64,000 nt of DNA from Zhengitettix transpicula (lineage: Eukaryota > Arthropoda > Insecta > Orthoptera > Tetrigidae): assembly GCA_037074705.1 (NCBI GenBank), contig CM073594.1, positions 60,074,509 to 60,138,508 on the forward strand. The letters are read 5' to 3'. The position numbers were made by a program, and so were the translations under genes. The first letter of the stretch is position 1. Every line of letters begins with the position of its first letter. A model generated the notes under the pieces. That model ran no database searches and was not told the DNA's origin. It saw nothing but the letters and a program-made list of their open reading frames with translations. Of the stretch, positions 11,558 to 23,984 are shown piece after piece.

Positions 11558-12545
11558 TGGCGGCGGTCCAGAACTTAACAACAATAGACAAGCCAAGCAC
11601 TGTTTCCATTGTCGGAAGGCCCGCAAAATGGTATGCGCGCTGGAGTCAAGTTGGCAGGAAGGTTTGGTCAGATACAGGTCGCATTAAGATATTGAGGAGT
11701 CAGTTCGTATTATGATTTGGTGAGATGCAGTTCGCATTATGATATGGTGAAGTATAGTTCGCAAGGTTTGATGAGATAGAGTTTGCAGTGGGACGTCGTC
11801 GAAGTAATAACTGTTAATTGGAGACGATAGAGCAGCTAGCAGGAAGGCAAGGTGAACTACAGTTTGCAGAGAAATATTGAGAATTAGCATTCAACAGAGT
11901 TGATTGGTCCCTGAACATTTTTCTCAGGACAAAATAAACATTCACTAGAGCATTTCACGACAAAACCTGCTAAGTAAAAAAGAAGTTTTTGTGCACATAG
12001 CCGGCCGGAGTTAGCAGAACAATAAAGACAACCTAAACGACGAATCGCAGAATTTTCCCAAGGCGAGCGGACTATCGAAGGGACGAAGGTGGATTATCCG
12101 GGTTCCTGTCGACATATAAAAAATATTGATTTAGAATCTGTGAGTTTTAGAAGCAGTGAAAAACCCGTAATAGCGTTTCAAAAAATTAAAGGTATCCTGG
12201 AATGCTGGGCAGCCGTGAGTAACAACATAAAAACAACTAATTATGTAAACCTGATTAAAAGATAGCCGTCAGATTTCGTTCTCTTCTTACGGGAAAATTG
12301 TCAACCAGAGTCAATTTTTTTAGTTTAACTTCGTTCACAATTAAATTTTGTTCTAATTTAATTGACCAGTAACTTTCTTTTCTTTAATTGTAAATTGTTG
12401 ATAAGATTATAAATATAATGATTCGCCATTATCAAACCCAGTTATGACCCTGAGAGATTGAGATATATTTGAATTTGAAATTGTTTTAAATCATTGCCAA
12501 TAAATATTTTGTTTGTTAAATAAATTATTTTCATTTAAAAGTCCC
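11558..12545 (+). mobile_element. Candidate LTR-type element remnant
   Basis: The block begins with TGTGGCGGCGG, has four imperfect 26-28-bp tandem units at 11675-11782 and ends in AT-rich sequence with AATAAA signals. Its 3' part (12217-12480) is related to 44408-44640: both carry GTGAGTAAC, then GTCAGATTTCGTTC, then ATTATCAAACCCA and CCCTGAGA in the same order. The composition and tandem units suit an LTR, but no second LTR, primer-binding site or target duplication was found. Confidence 0.35.
11675..11782. repeat. Imperfect 26-28-bp tandem repeat, four units
   Basis: Units start at 11675, 11701, 11728 and 11756. Each begins (C)AG(G/T)TCGCAT- or a close variant and continues with TATGAT(A/T)TGGTGA-type sequence. 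The last unit is the most diverged. Such arrays are common in LTR and promoter-like parts of retroelements. Confidence 0.75.
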
Positions 12546-12564
12546 ATCATTAGTGATTATTACA

Positions 12565-12624
<60 letters not shown>
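12565..12624. repeat. (AT)n(GT)n compound microsatellite
   Basis: About 13 AT units are followed immediately by 17 GT units. The short open frame spanning it encodes only repeat-derived residues. Confidence 0.97.
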
Positions 12625-12627
<3 letters not shown>

Positions 12628-15600
12628 AAATTATTTCCAATAGCGAAAGATGACATTTTTCAAATCATCGTGATTGATTCACTGCACCACGATAGTGCAA
12701 GCAGAACATCGCGAATAACTCTCACTTTCAGAAAAGAATGTGAGCTGTGGTCCTCATCGATTTAACACCCTTTTGACTATAACTTTACTCGGGAGTGGCC
12801 AAGAAGGATGCAGATAATTTTATAAAAATAAAAATGTATACGGAAGAAACGGTATTATTTGTTAAGTATTATACTTTGACGAGGACCGTAAAAATTTTGT
12901 AAGGGAGAAGTCAACAAAAAATTTTGGAGGAAAATCTGACTTTCCTTCATCTTTTTAACGAACTGTTTTTAGAAGGACTATCAAAATTTGGTTTAAGAAT
13001 CTTAATAGAATTTTCTTGTCGAAAATTCATCGTTTCCTCAGCTTTATATTGGTCTGTACCTTAGAGAACGAGTATCAAAATTATGAATACGAATCTTTCT
13101 GCTGGTTCTTTTGTGAAAGCCGACATAACATCATCGTCACACAAACTGAGCGCCAATGCTGGAATGAAACACACACCACACAATTTTAGCCACGATTTTA
13201 TTAAAATACGGTTCTTCACGACATTAAATAGCTCTTAAACATTATTACAAGGATTGGAAACACAAATTGTTCCTTTCGTACAGATTCTCAATTAGAATAA
13301 TCACTACCCTATTCATTATTGCAGTTACATTCATCATGGTTGGCGTCCGAAATGGTCCGTGCGCCTTTTTTGATCTATCAACAGACGTCTTTTTTTGCTA
13401 AAATGATAAAGCGGCTCGTCGTTGTCCATCGACGAAGTTGAGTGATTCGTAAGACGACGGTGTACTGGAGAAAATGGACGTTCGTCCGTGAAGCACCAGT
13501 GACGAGGCGATGCTGTACGTCCTAATGAGAATCCAGCAGGTGAAGTGAGCAGAATTACAATTCTGATAAACCCACGAAATCCAGAGGCCCCGGTCCTGGA
13601 GCTGAGCATTTCACCACCACCGACAGTACCGCGTTCCCTTTGAAGACGTGAGCAAACACGGAAAGGTAACTGCTCTTTGCCAATTCGTGCTCTCGCCTAC
13701 GTCTGTTGACTTTTCAGCTCTTCGTAAAAGCAACCTGCTTCCACGAACTTTAACACACACAACCCCCTCCCCCCACCACCATTTTCGGCAAGTGTTTTTG
13801 ATTTATAACTTGTCATTACGGGCGCGATCCGAGGTTCCCTCCAACAACTCCCAACCCCCTTATTTCTTTTTCACCCTTCTCCGGCAGCACGTGTTAACGA
13901 TGGCGTGAGCTTTCAGCCCAGATCCACAGTCACGAGAACGCGTCATTTGAATTTTATACAGCGCCGCCATTCAATACGGAACCCTTTATTGCGGCGTCGG
14001 CGGATAGCGAGCTGGATGGATAACGTCCCGAAACATCAGCAACAGCGACATTTACAAAATGCAAACAGGAAAATAAAAGGTGAAAGGACGTGCAGAACCG
14101 AGCTGCAATTAGAAGAGGTGGGCGCTTACTGCGATGCAGCTTATTCAGCCTGAACTACTGAAAGTTCGTTGTTGTATTGAATAAAATATATTAAAACGCT
14201 CGTTAAATGAAAGTAGTTAATTTATTTTATTTATATTACTATTAATAAAATATATATAAATTATATATAATTAAAATATCAGTTAATTCCTCCCTTGTCC
14301 ACAGAGTTTCTAAAAGCTCGTGAAATTTGTTGTTATCTTCCATCATGAAGCAAGAACCACGCCATAATTTACGTGCTGAAACTGTAACGTTTAATTTTTA
14401 AAGTATAATATTTCTGGAAAAGTGCATGTAAAGTTGCAAGTAAAGTGGCAGCCGACATTAATAATGCAAGTTCGTTTGACATGCGTGTTTTGTCCGGTTG
14501 CGTTAGAAGGTTGCACACCCTGCCCCATAAATTACTTGAAAATGGCGAAGGTGGCATGTTTAAGAGCACTAACCCTTCCATGACAAGTGTTGGTCATTAG
14601 GAAACTAACACAATCTTAATTACGCCACGATAACATAGTTTCCTTTCTGTGAAGCCTAGGGAAGACGATAAAAGGTCTCGTTAGCCTCTGGCGCAGAAAT
14701 TTTACGACGATCGTAAATCTAAAGAGGCACGAGTCGGCAAAATGGTTTCCTTTCAAAGGTCGATCTATTTGCTTTCTCGATAGGCGGAAAAGTCAAATAA
14801 GACCTTTGTATTGTTTTTTTTTACCGTCGCGAACAATAAACCTGTGCATTAGGTCCCCACTAACGACGTCATGAGTAGTCGCATGCTACAACACTCGATA
14901 TCGATTTAACGATCGCCTCGTTTACAGCTTATCCCATTCGATTTCGATTTAACGTTAGAAAAATGCTTACTTCATTTCATTTGACGAAGAGAAAAATTAT
15001 GCTGCGGTTTTTCCAGGTGTAACCAAATAATTATTACTGTGATTATTACAAGAGAAATATCTGAAAGAATCATTTAAAGACAATTTAAAATACATTGCAG
15101 CGGTTATCATCGAAGAGTTGGTTATGTTCAAATTACTCAAATACTACTCCAAACCCTCAAATCCCTTCTGATTTCATAGAGTCATTTTATTTTACGTTGC
15201 AGGTAAATCAGACTTTTACGCCGTCAGAATATGACGTTGTTAAGGGGAATAAAATAAATGTTGTGTTGGTTGCTCGTGAACGTTCGTTTGTCACATGATT
15301 ACAATTGTGACGGATGGAAAACACTTTCGACAGTAATATTTTTTTATGTGGGCAGAGAAACGGCCCACGGACGTAATCAACCCTAAAACAGGGAAAACAT
15401 ATTTTTTGGACAACACCATTTTAGCACAGTGACCGAAACACAAAAGCGAGGGATCGCATTTTTCAACCGTAGTCCGGCTCAAAAAAAAATGTAATAATTT
15501 ATTTTTATAAAATAATATATGGTGCTGTAATTTATTTTTGTTATTACAATGGATAGGATGTGAATGGCTTTTAGAACTCTAAATTGTGTTCGTTGTACAA

Positions 15601-16072
15601 TGGAAGGGTAATTTATGCCCCAGTACGTTCCACAATCGTTCCATTATTATCCAATTATTATTTTTTTCTAAATAAATACATGCTCATTACACTTTTAATG
15701 ATGTCTCATATTCTGTTTCCATCGCACATCAATTTTCATCCGGCTACATTTTCCCTTCTTCCAGTCACCACCCCTACATCTTTTCCTGTATATTGCATAA
15801 ACGCCGTTTATTTTCCAGTCAGATGTGCCAGAATCGTACATACAAATCAGTTAAAATAATTTCCTAAGCAGAAATTTGAACTAACAGCATAAGAATTTTT
15901 TTTAAAAATAATCCTGAAACTTGAAAGTATCAGGTCTCTTATTTTGTTGTATCATATGAGCCATATTTATGGCTTTGAAAATTTAATTAATATCGGAAAA
16001 TCAATTATTAAAGGAAATATAATCATTTGTTTTTCAATTTAAAGATAAATAATTCATAAGAATTTTTTTCCT
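12625..16072. other. Mixed unique DNA with a GC-richer island, no gene
   Basis: Sequence from about 13330 to 14160 is GC-richer with scattered CpGs and short frames on both strands, none with a recognisable domain or continuous coding character. It may be regulatory or an old exon-poor segment; nothing visible decides. The rest is ordinary AT-rich DNA. Confidence 0.45.
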
Positions 16073-16512
16073 GTTTTTTTAGGGTAACTGGCTACATGAG
16101 GGTAATCCACATGGTGGCAACTCCCCTTTAATAGCATAGGAAGGGATCTGAAAGGGGAGATGCGGAAGGGTAGAGGAAGGTAGTCAAGGGTTAACTAGGG
16201 CCCCCGGAGTATAGTTTAAGGATCCTACCCGGCATTCGCCTAAAAGAAATGCAGGGAAAACCCTAGAAAAACCTGCATCATGTAGATCGGGCATTGGGTA
16301 CTTGTCCCACGCCCTTCCGATAGCGGGAGAGGAGTTTTCTGTGGGGACGCAGCATTCCCTTCTCCATACCTCGACCAGTTTAGGAGGCAGCTGGCCGACT
16401 GTTCCAATGGGAAGAGGGAACAACTCTTACCGTATGCCCAAGGTCTGTGACCCCGGAACATACACCTCTCAAAACAGGCCGAGGTGCCTCGGCTTGTGAG
16501 AACCTTAGTTCT
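16073..16512 (-). mobile_element. Poly(A)-tailed dispersed element, copy 2
   Basis: Minus-strand copy. It runs from the perfect palindrome GCCGAGGTGCCTCGGC near 16488 through the GGCATACGGTAAGAG, CTCCTCTCCCGCTATCGG and GCGTGGGACAAGTACC landmarks to the end GTAGCCAGTTACCCT plus a T run (A on the minus strand) at 16073-16080. It lacks the outer CTGCGAG hairpins seen in the longest copies. Overlapping open frames here are shared with the other copies and are repeat-derived. Confidence 0.9.
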
Positions 16513-18033
16513 TTTGTTTAAGATGTATCTAAAAATTATTCAAGAATTATAATGAATAAACTGCAAGTAACCATATCTATACTTGTTTGGGTTTCAACCT
16601 TTGTTCATTTTTACATTATATTTCCTAAATGAATATTTAGAAACATCCCTAAACGAAAGGGAAGAATAGTTCTGTATTTAAATTAGTTTTAAATTTAATT
16701 TTCATAAAAGTTGTGGTTATTGGCCAAATACAATTAATTATACTTAATACAAATCAATTTTTAATTATAATTTATTTCAATTTCAAAATTAGATAATATT
16801 AGATATTTTTCCTCGGAGGGAAAAATTTCCGAAGAATGTAATAAATATATTTATTTGAATGTTTTAGTGAAAGTGATGGTCCATTACTGAAGCGAATCAA
16901 TGAATACATTAACCTTAAAATTATTATTTTTAGAGGACTACAATTCATTTTTGCAATAATTTTTTCCGTGTGTTTTAACTTCTTTTATAAAAAAACAGTA
17001 TTAATGCGTTACTACTATAATTGAATATTACCCAATAGTAGTTATAAATTCCTTCAATTGTTGTCCATAACAAAACAATGATTGTCAATCATCTGTTTAG
17101 AGACTTGAATGGTAAATGATTGTCTACCAAACACAACTGACGATGTTACCTTCAATAAAATGTTAAACAAATCATGGAGATCGGCTCTAAAATTTGACAT
17201 CACGGCACTGAAGTTTAGAATGGGATTGTTAATTCATGTTAACAGGTAAACTCCCCTTACGTCCACATTGTTGACATACGATTTTAGCTGATTACAGACT
17301 AAAGCTCGTTAAACACGGGATTCTACTCCTATTCTCCTAAACAGTCGTTAGTTCAAATACCTGTTTGTTGACTCGTCGTGCTTTCAATTTGTTTAACAGT
17401 TCGGCTCTTCTCAACTATCTGATAAACCTGGTCCGTTACCTGTGATAAAATTAAAAAAAGGAAATTTCCATTAATATTTATATGAATTTAATTGTAACTC
17501 GTAAATGATAAAATTATGATATAAAAAATAAATACACAGGAATTTCCTTTATAAAGTTAGCAGGTACAAATTCTTGGCGCCTGGAGGTCACGAGTCCACA
17601 AACCCCAGGAAGTGCCTTTGGCAATGTGATAGAGGGTTTGGTCAATGCTGAGAAAAATAAGTATCATTCAATATTTCTTACGTACTGTCACATGCGGGAT
17701 TGTTAAAATTATTCAACTAAATAATTATTGACAAATTAAATTAAAATTTAATCAATTTTTTCTTCTTTTATGAAATGAATTGTTAACTGTAATCTATTAT
17801 TGGTGCTCCGCCACATTTTTAATCACAGATATGGGATGCAAGAAGAATTGACACAAAAAGACCCAATTCCTTTTTTCTCTAGTCAGCTTAAATTTTTAAT
17901 CTCGTTTTTAACTTGTTGAATTAATTAGTTGTTGGTAATCCAGTTATAATAAAATATAAAACCTCTGTACAGAAACTATACCAATTAGACAAACAAATAG
18001 GTAAATAACAAAGCAATAAATCAGCTAAACACT
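16513..18033. other. AT-rich DNA, no gene seen
   Basis: AT-rich. TACA, a short spacer and TTCTTGGCGCC at about 17565-17580 resemble the LTR/primer-binding junction at 7.7 kb but diverge immediately after, so it is not called. Confidence 0.45.
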
Positions 18034-18069
18034 ACACAACGTTTCTGATATCCTTGTTGCTTTCGTCAG
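18034..18069 (-). other. Hammerhead-like core motif
   Basis: On the minus strand: CTGACGA (fits CUGANGA), 17 nt, then GAAAC and GTTGTG. The spacing equals that of the copies at 1437 and 39911, but stem II does not pair and the nucleotide at the cleavage position would be G, so this copy is predicted inactive. Adjoining sequence resembles the 26117 motif. Confidence 0.35.
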
Positions 18070-20549
18070 GTGATTAAAAAAATCGCAAAGAACGACACAC
18101 ACGTAAAGTCAAATACTTTATTTATGTCAATTATATAAAAATAAGCAGATTTCTTATATTTTACCATGTCAGTACAGTAGTTTAAATAACTAACAATTAT
18201 TTGAGTCCGATAGTTAGTTTAAAAAATACTCTCTTTAATTGACCAGTAATTTTTTTTTAAATATCTACGAACAGTGCAACCGACGTGGTTTGGAAAGAGC
18301 TGCCTCGTGTTCCCGGATGAAACTCATGTCACCAGTAATTAGGGGGTGCATTGCGTGTAATTGTGCTCATCTAATTGTAATGAATAGTAATTTCAAAGAT
18401 AATCTGCACGTAATGAAGACAATTTTGGAGAGCAATACATCATTTCGCCGACATAACTAGCCGTTGTTTCATGTATTATAATGTTAATAAAATATGCAAA
18501 ACACCCTGCGGGACGAGAGGAGCAAAAAGTAGTGCCAGATATTATTCGTCGGGAATTAAAAAGCCGTGTAAAAATGCTCATGACATTTGGAAATCAGAAT
18601 AATTACCTACTTTGCGTTCACGACAGCGGCCATTCGGCCTGGGCCTCTTCTCAACAAGTTGTTTCTAGCCACTAAATCTCTAAAAATGTGTCTTATTTTT
18701 TTCAGTTGTCACTTGAACAATAAACGTGAATCGCTTGATTAGCTTATGAAAGCTCTCAGAAGTGGTTAGTCGCCACGGCCATTTTTAAAAATGACCTATA
18801 ACTGTTTTGATCGTTACGGACTATTTTCAATTAATAACTTAAAAGAAAACTGCATCTGTAACAAATAATATTTTTTCCTTAATACTTCCTAAATCAAAAT
18901 CTTATTTTTAGGTAATATTCCAAAAAAATTTAAATCAATATCCTCAGTATTTAAATTTATATAAAGTATATTTAAATGTAAAGGTTCTAGAAGGAACTCT
19001 GAAATTCAATTTATCCAGTAAATCAATGTAATCCATATCGTTCTTAACTGATCAAAAAATAAATTTTAAATCGTCAGAGGAATGTTCAGATTTCAAAGAT
19101 AGTATTTTCAATGCTGTAACAGTATTCTTAATAATAATGCTTTGTAAAACGGTCTGTAAAATTGATCCTATAATATTTTATTCTAAAAAATACTATTTGG
19201 AACAGTTTCAATTCCCTTGATAATTTTTTTATATTCTTTGCACCAACGACGATTAACATTTTAATAGTTATTGAAGAATAATTGACATTTTGTTATAAAA
19301 ATACCTATAATTTGCACTGTTTTAATTTCAAATATTTTTTTAAATCAAACATTATTCGTAAGTTTTTAATTAAAATTAACTATGTCCGAGGTGCAACCAT
19401 TCATATTTTAAGGAAAAATGACAATATTATTCACCAAAAACGTCGTTATTTTTACATTCGATGGTTTTCAAGTTCCCCCTCTTTTTACTCTGATGTAATT
19501 TTTTCAAAAATAAAATCATCACCTTCCAAAAATCAAATTGGCAACAGCAAAACGTTGAAAACTATGAAGCTCTTGAGCTTCGTACAACGTCATTTGGCAG
19601 ACTGTTTGCTGGGCCCAACACCCAGATACTCAAGTCTTTACGACTAGCTGTAGTCCGTGTAGGAGGTCTCCTATTCTAGAGGTAATTTCGATCAACGCCT
19701 GGAAACAACGACAGTGCGCATGCGCGGCGAGTAGCAAAGTTTGCCTATATGTCAGCAGTCGTACGCGCGGGTTATTGCATTGATATAACTACGACTAACA
19801 AACCACTTAACAGATTGAGTTGTCTTGCTGACATTAGCTTTCATAAAACATATTTTCCCTGCCAGTCGTAGCCTGAAATTGGAGTTAATTAAAGTGTAAG
19901 CTTTGGGTTGGAAGGGAGGCCATTACGCATAATGCTGACTAAACCACTGACTGTGGAACCACTCGGAGGCATCTAATACTGTCTACTCACGTCCATAGCA
20001 TTACAATTAATTACCGAAAGTAACGTGAATCTAAAAATCTGAGATATATTTTTAAATGAGAGTCACTTAGGACGAATTATATCTACTAGCCATCTCTTAT
20101 AAGATATGAAAATGTAAATATTTATTACTTTATAAGGTTTCTAAGTTAAGATAATTATAACTTTATACTTATCCAGAATTTTTAATTCAAGTGAAAACTA
20201 AATATGATGATCAACATCGAAGGCTTTTACAATTACAGTTTAGCGGCTTCGCATTAAAGAAGATTTTTATTGACTGAATCTTTTTTTTTGATAAAACCTC
20301 TCATTAATTTTAGAAAAAATTAACTGGAACTTTTTAGAATAACCAGGAAATTGCGAATGCGGTATACATGTTTCACAAATCAATCAAATGTTTAAACACA
20401 CGAAAAATATATATGAAAACACGACTTTGGAACCGACACAGAACAAGGCAACGACAAGTAAGCTCAGTGTAAATAAATGCGGGAAACAAGACTGAAATTT
20501 AAAAGGAAGGTGATAATTTCTGAAGTATTGTAATTAAATTTATTTATAA
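18070..20549. other. Mixed DNA with a CpG-richer patch, no gene
   Basis: The 121-codon frame at 19282-19647 is AT-rich and shows no domain. A patch around 19650-19800 is GC-richer and includes a perfect NRF-1-like palindrome (separate entry). No exon structure could be recognised. Confidence 0.4.
19715..19725. promoter_or_regulatory. NRF-1/Ewg-like site TGCGCATGCGC
   Basis: A perfect TGCGCATGCGC palindrome within a small CpG-containing patch. This is the core of the NRF-1 consensus, bound in insects by the Erect wing protein and usually found near transcription starts. No adjoining first exon was identified, so promoter function is inference. Confidence 0.3.
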
Positions 20550-21151
20550 CTAGCTAGGTGCCCGGCGTTGCTCGTGTACTTATTTATATAAACTCGAAAA
20601 AGTATTTAATTGAATACTTAAATATATTCCTTGAGTATTTCAGGATATAATCGTCACTCGGTCTTCACACATTACGAAATATTACATTGATGAAATTGTT
20701 AGCTAGACTCACAACTAATACAGCGCGAAAATTAACTTACATTTTCCCCAAGGATGGTAAAGTAATTCGTATTCTTCTTTATTATCATTCGATGGAATAT
20801 TGCTGTATAAAATTATACTTTTTATTTAAAAAAATTTTTCTGCTTTATTTCATTCCTAATAAAGGAAATATTTCCTTTGTTCGTTGCGTAATAACGTCTT
20901 TCTCCCGCGTGACGTCATTGTCTCTTGGCGCGCAGTAATTTAATATTTAATGATCACGGTTTTTAATTATAATTCTTTTCGCATGTATGCTAGGCGTTTC
21001 TCACCCTCACAGTACCGTTTCTCGTATTTTGAAGAATATGTGTACCAATTTTTGTTGCATTCTGTCCACGCGATAAAATTTGTATAAAGAACAACGTAAA
21101 TACATACATACATACATACATACAAATATACATCCTTTTTTATTATATAGA
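20550..21151 (-). mobile_element. Helitron-like non-autonomous element, full-length (602 bp)
   Basis: On the minus strand it begins TCTATATAATAAAAAAGG after an A and ends CACCTAGCTAG before a T, which is the A|TC...CTAG|T arrangement of Helitrons. A tetranucleotide GTAT run follows the 5' end, and a CACGAGCAACGCCGGGC segment, able to form the short terminal hairpin, lies just before CTAG. A TGACGTCA palindrome is at 20910-20917. It encodes no Rep/helicase, so it is non-autonomous. Confidence 0.7.
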
Positions 21152-23644
21152 TAGAAGATGTGCCTCGATTCAGTGACGGTATGAGAATTGGATATCTTAC
21201 AGTTTTAATACTTTTCGTCTGAACAATAGTACTTGTGGTAAGTGATAAATATGGTGGCACTCCACCAAACATGATTTTTCTCCCGGAGTTCATCGGCGAA
21301 GTAAAATTGTCTCCTGTAACCTCTCCTTAATTAGCTCATCGTATATTTTCATACATTCCGCTGCTTCTAAATACTTCCCAATCAAATTTTCTGTTTAAGT
21401 GAAGCGTCATGATTCCGTTGTAACGCCAAACCACTCAAAAGAAATCTGTCTTCTGCAATTATCTTTAGAATAATGTCCAGAAAGTTAATAAATTCTAACA
21501 ATAAATTTAATTTTAAATACTAATGAATTAAATTAAAATAGATGATTATCCACATCGTTCGTAGAAGCTGGACGAGGATCACAGGAGCAGAAGAGAAAAA
21601 ATATTTTAACTATTCGTTGGACACCCGCATGGACAATTTATAACGACTACAAACTGTTTACCATTCTACGGAAGATATCGAATAATTTATAAAATGCAAA
21701 CATAAATAAAGCAATAAATTTATCACCACTTTTCCAGACTCGACATAAAACGTATTGAACTTTGAACTATACGATGCATGAATCACAATCAAATTTAGTC
21801 GGAAATCAGAATATTTCGCTTAAAATATCGACATAGGCGTTTTATTGTAAACTGTCTGGATGCCATAAAGTCTCCCGGTCCAACGTAAGATGGATCATCC
21901 ACGGTGCTGTAGACTGCTCAAGTGCACGTCTAGACTTTTAAAGCAGACGCGGCGATACCTCAAGCACCTGTCGACCGTACAGACTCGTTTAATTAAAGGA
22001 ATATATGCTGGCAGAAGAAGCGGAAAGAAAGTAAAGAAGAGATGAGGAAAAAAGGGGTAGGGGGAGGGTCTGGAGGTCGAGGCAAAGCACACTGCGTCTC
22101 AGAGTAATTACCGGGGGGCCAAATAAAGTGCGTCGCAGGGAAGCTAAAGTGAGATATTCCCTTAAAAGTTTGTGTTTAATCTGCCCTTTGGGATTTATCA
22201 ACGTAAATGATACATTTGAAAAAAAAAGGAGCGGAGCGGTAAGGACCCCCGCCAACCCCCACAGTTTGTTTGGATAGGGCTAACGAGATATTAAAACTCG
22301 CAGAGAGAAAGAATAATTTTTAACGAGGAACAGCAGCGCAAATAGTTTCTTCGTAAGGTAAAAGTTAATTGAGGGGTGGAGGGGGTGGTTCTGTGGGAAT
22401 GTGTGTTACACGGAATAATAGTGAGGGCGGAAGACACGTTCATGGAAATTGGTGAACCCCTGTTAAAGAGAACCCAAAAATTTTATTTCCGAAGGTAAGT
22501 GAATAATTTACACCTGAAAGGTTTGATTATGCTAGACGTAATAAAATGAATGAAACCTTTTGGAAGCACAGATATTTCGTTTCATTATTTTCCGTACATC
22601 CCCTTTAATTTCTTCGTTTATTTGTACATTCTCAACAATAAAAATTTGCGGAAAAAGTTTGTGTTATTAAATATCTGCTGGAATCAAACAAAAGCGAACA
22701 AATGCAGCATTTTCAGGCTACAACATGTTTATAGTTTGTTTTTATATAAAAAAAGATCAATTAAACATTGAGGCAGAACCATCCCTGGTATAATTGGCAG
22801 TATATCGTATTTTTTGAGCTTTTTTATTACAACCGCGGACGTCACTTCTGTTGACACAATAAGAAGCGTTTATAACGCGGTTTGGCCAGCCCTTTATTTA
22901 GTTGGAGGGCGTCGCTGCGGTGGTGGCGCCGCCACTGGACCGCGGGCGCTACATGTATGCAACGTTGCCGCTTCCCACGCAACAATGCATGTGCCAGGTA
23001 TTTTGTTGTGGCGCAGGCAGGACTCGCCTACCTCCTCGTGGTCACACTGTCGAACACTGCGAGGAAGAGAGAGAGAGAAGAACAGCCATGTGCCTGTAAA
23101 CAGCAAACAATGCTGCCAACATGTTCGACGAACCGAGCAGCAACTGCCCCGGAGGTCGCTCGCTTCATGCGACACCATAATTAGCCGACGTCAGCGAGTG
23201 AAATGTATAAAATAAAATGGTGTCCGGCGTTACCCACCCCCACGAGGGGTGATGCGCACAGTTAACATTAGCTTTGACAAGGGGAAATCCAGGTACGACA
23301 TGCAGGTGCTGTACCGCTGCACGTGCGAACTAACATTCCCCGCGGATATAGATGGTCGGCAAATTACTAACTGGCCTCGAACTGGATTGCGAGTTCATAC
23401 CAATATCATAAGGAACGGACAGAACAGGTTAAATAACTCGTTTCCCGCAGAAAAGAAGGATTCCAGGTTTTAGAAATGTTCAAGTGTTACACGGCTTCCA
23501 CCCAAAAATTAATTTTGTGTACAAATTTTTTTTTTCCTCTATGAAAATAAGGCTCGAAAAAAAAGGAAGCGTCCGGTGAATTATTCATTGACGGGGATAA
23601 TAAATAAAATAGTTTTTGTTTAATTTTGTAAACTCTGGTTTATA
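21152..23644. other. Mixed unique DNA with a CpG-rich island, no gene
   Basis: AT-rich to about 22130, then a moderately conserved-looking unique stretch (22140-22260), then a CpG-rich island at about 22870-23420. In the island, frames of 133, 100 and 94 codons overlap on both strands. That overlap is expected for GC-rich DNA with few stops, and none shows a domain. The GC pattern could mark a promoter or enhancer. Confidence 0.4.
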
Positions 23645-23812
23645 TACAATAAATAATTCTCGGAATTCACACGGATATTGCATATTTATATTTACACGAA
23701 ACTTTTCGAAGACTGAAAGCACTGTCGTCATCTTCTAGGTGAATAGTCGTCGAAACATTGCGTGTAAATATAAATATGCAAAACCCGTGTGAATTCCGAG
23801 AATTATTTATTG
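23645..23812. mobile_element. Foldback element with 52-bp arms (50/52 complementary)
   Basis: Arms at 23645-23696 and 23761-23812 are reverse complements with two mismatches, separated by 64 bp. On the inner side each arm continues into a TTTCGA-type segment (GTCGTCGAAACATTG on the right, its relative on the left). The minus strand across the centre reads CTAGAAGATGACGAC, close to the CTGANGA half of the hammerhead-like motif. No coding capacity. Confidence 0.85.
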
Positions 23813-23984
23813 AACATCTTCACCGGGAAAGACTTCAATCTTTGATCTGGTTTATATACTTATAAAATGTATAAAAAAATAAAATTGGCAATATAAAATT
23901 TTAAATAAATTGTAAGATACTATAAATTGGAAGCAATATAAACGCGATAGCTTAATTTGGAATTTATGTTAGTTTAAATTACAA

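Noticed and set aside
17565..17600. Second LTR/primer-binding-site junction
   Set aside because: Only TACA, the TTCT spacer and TGGCGCC match. The following bases do not continue the tRNA-Lys complement.
22814..23215. Candidate coding exons in the CpG-rich island
   Set aside because: Four overlapping frames on both strands, none with a domain. Purine-run and CpG composition explain the lack of stops.
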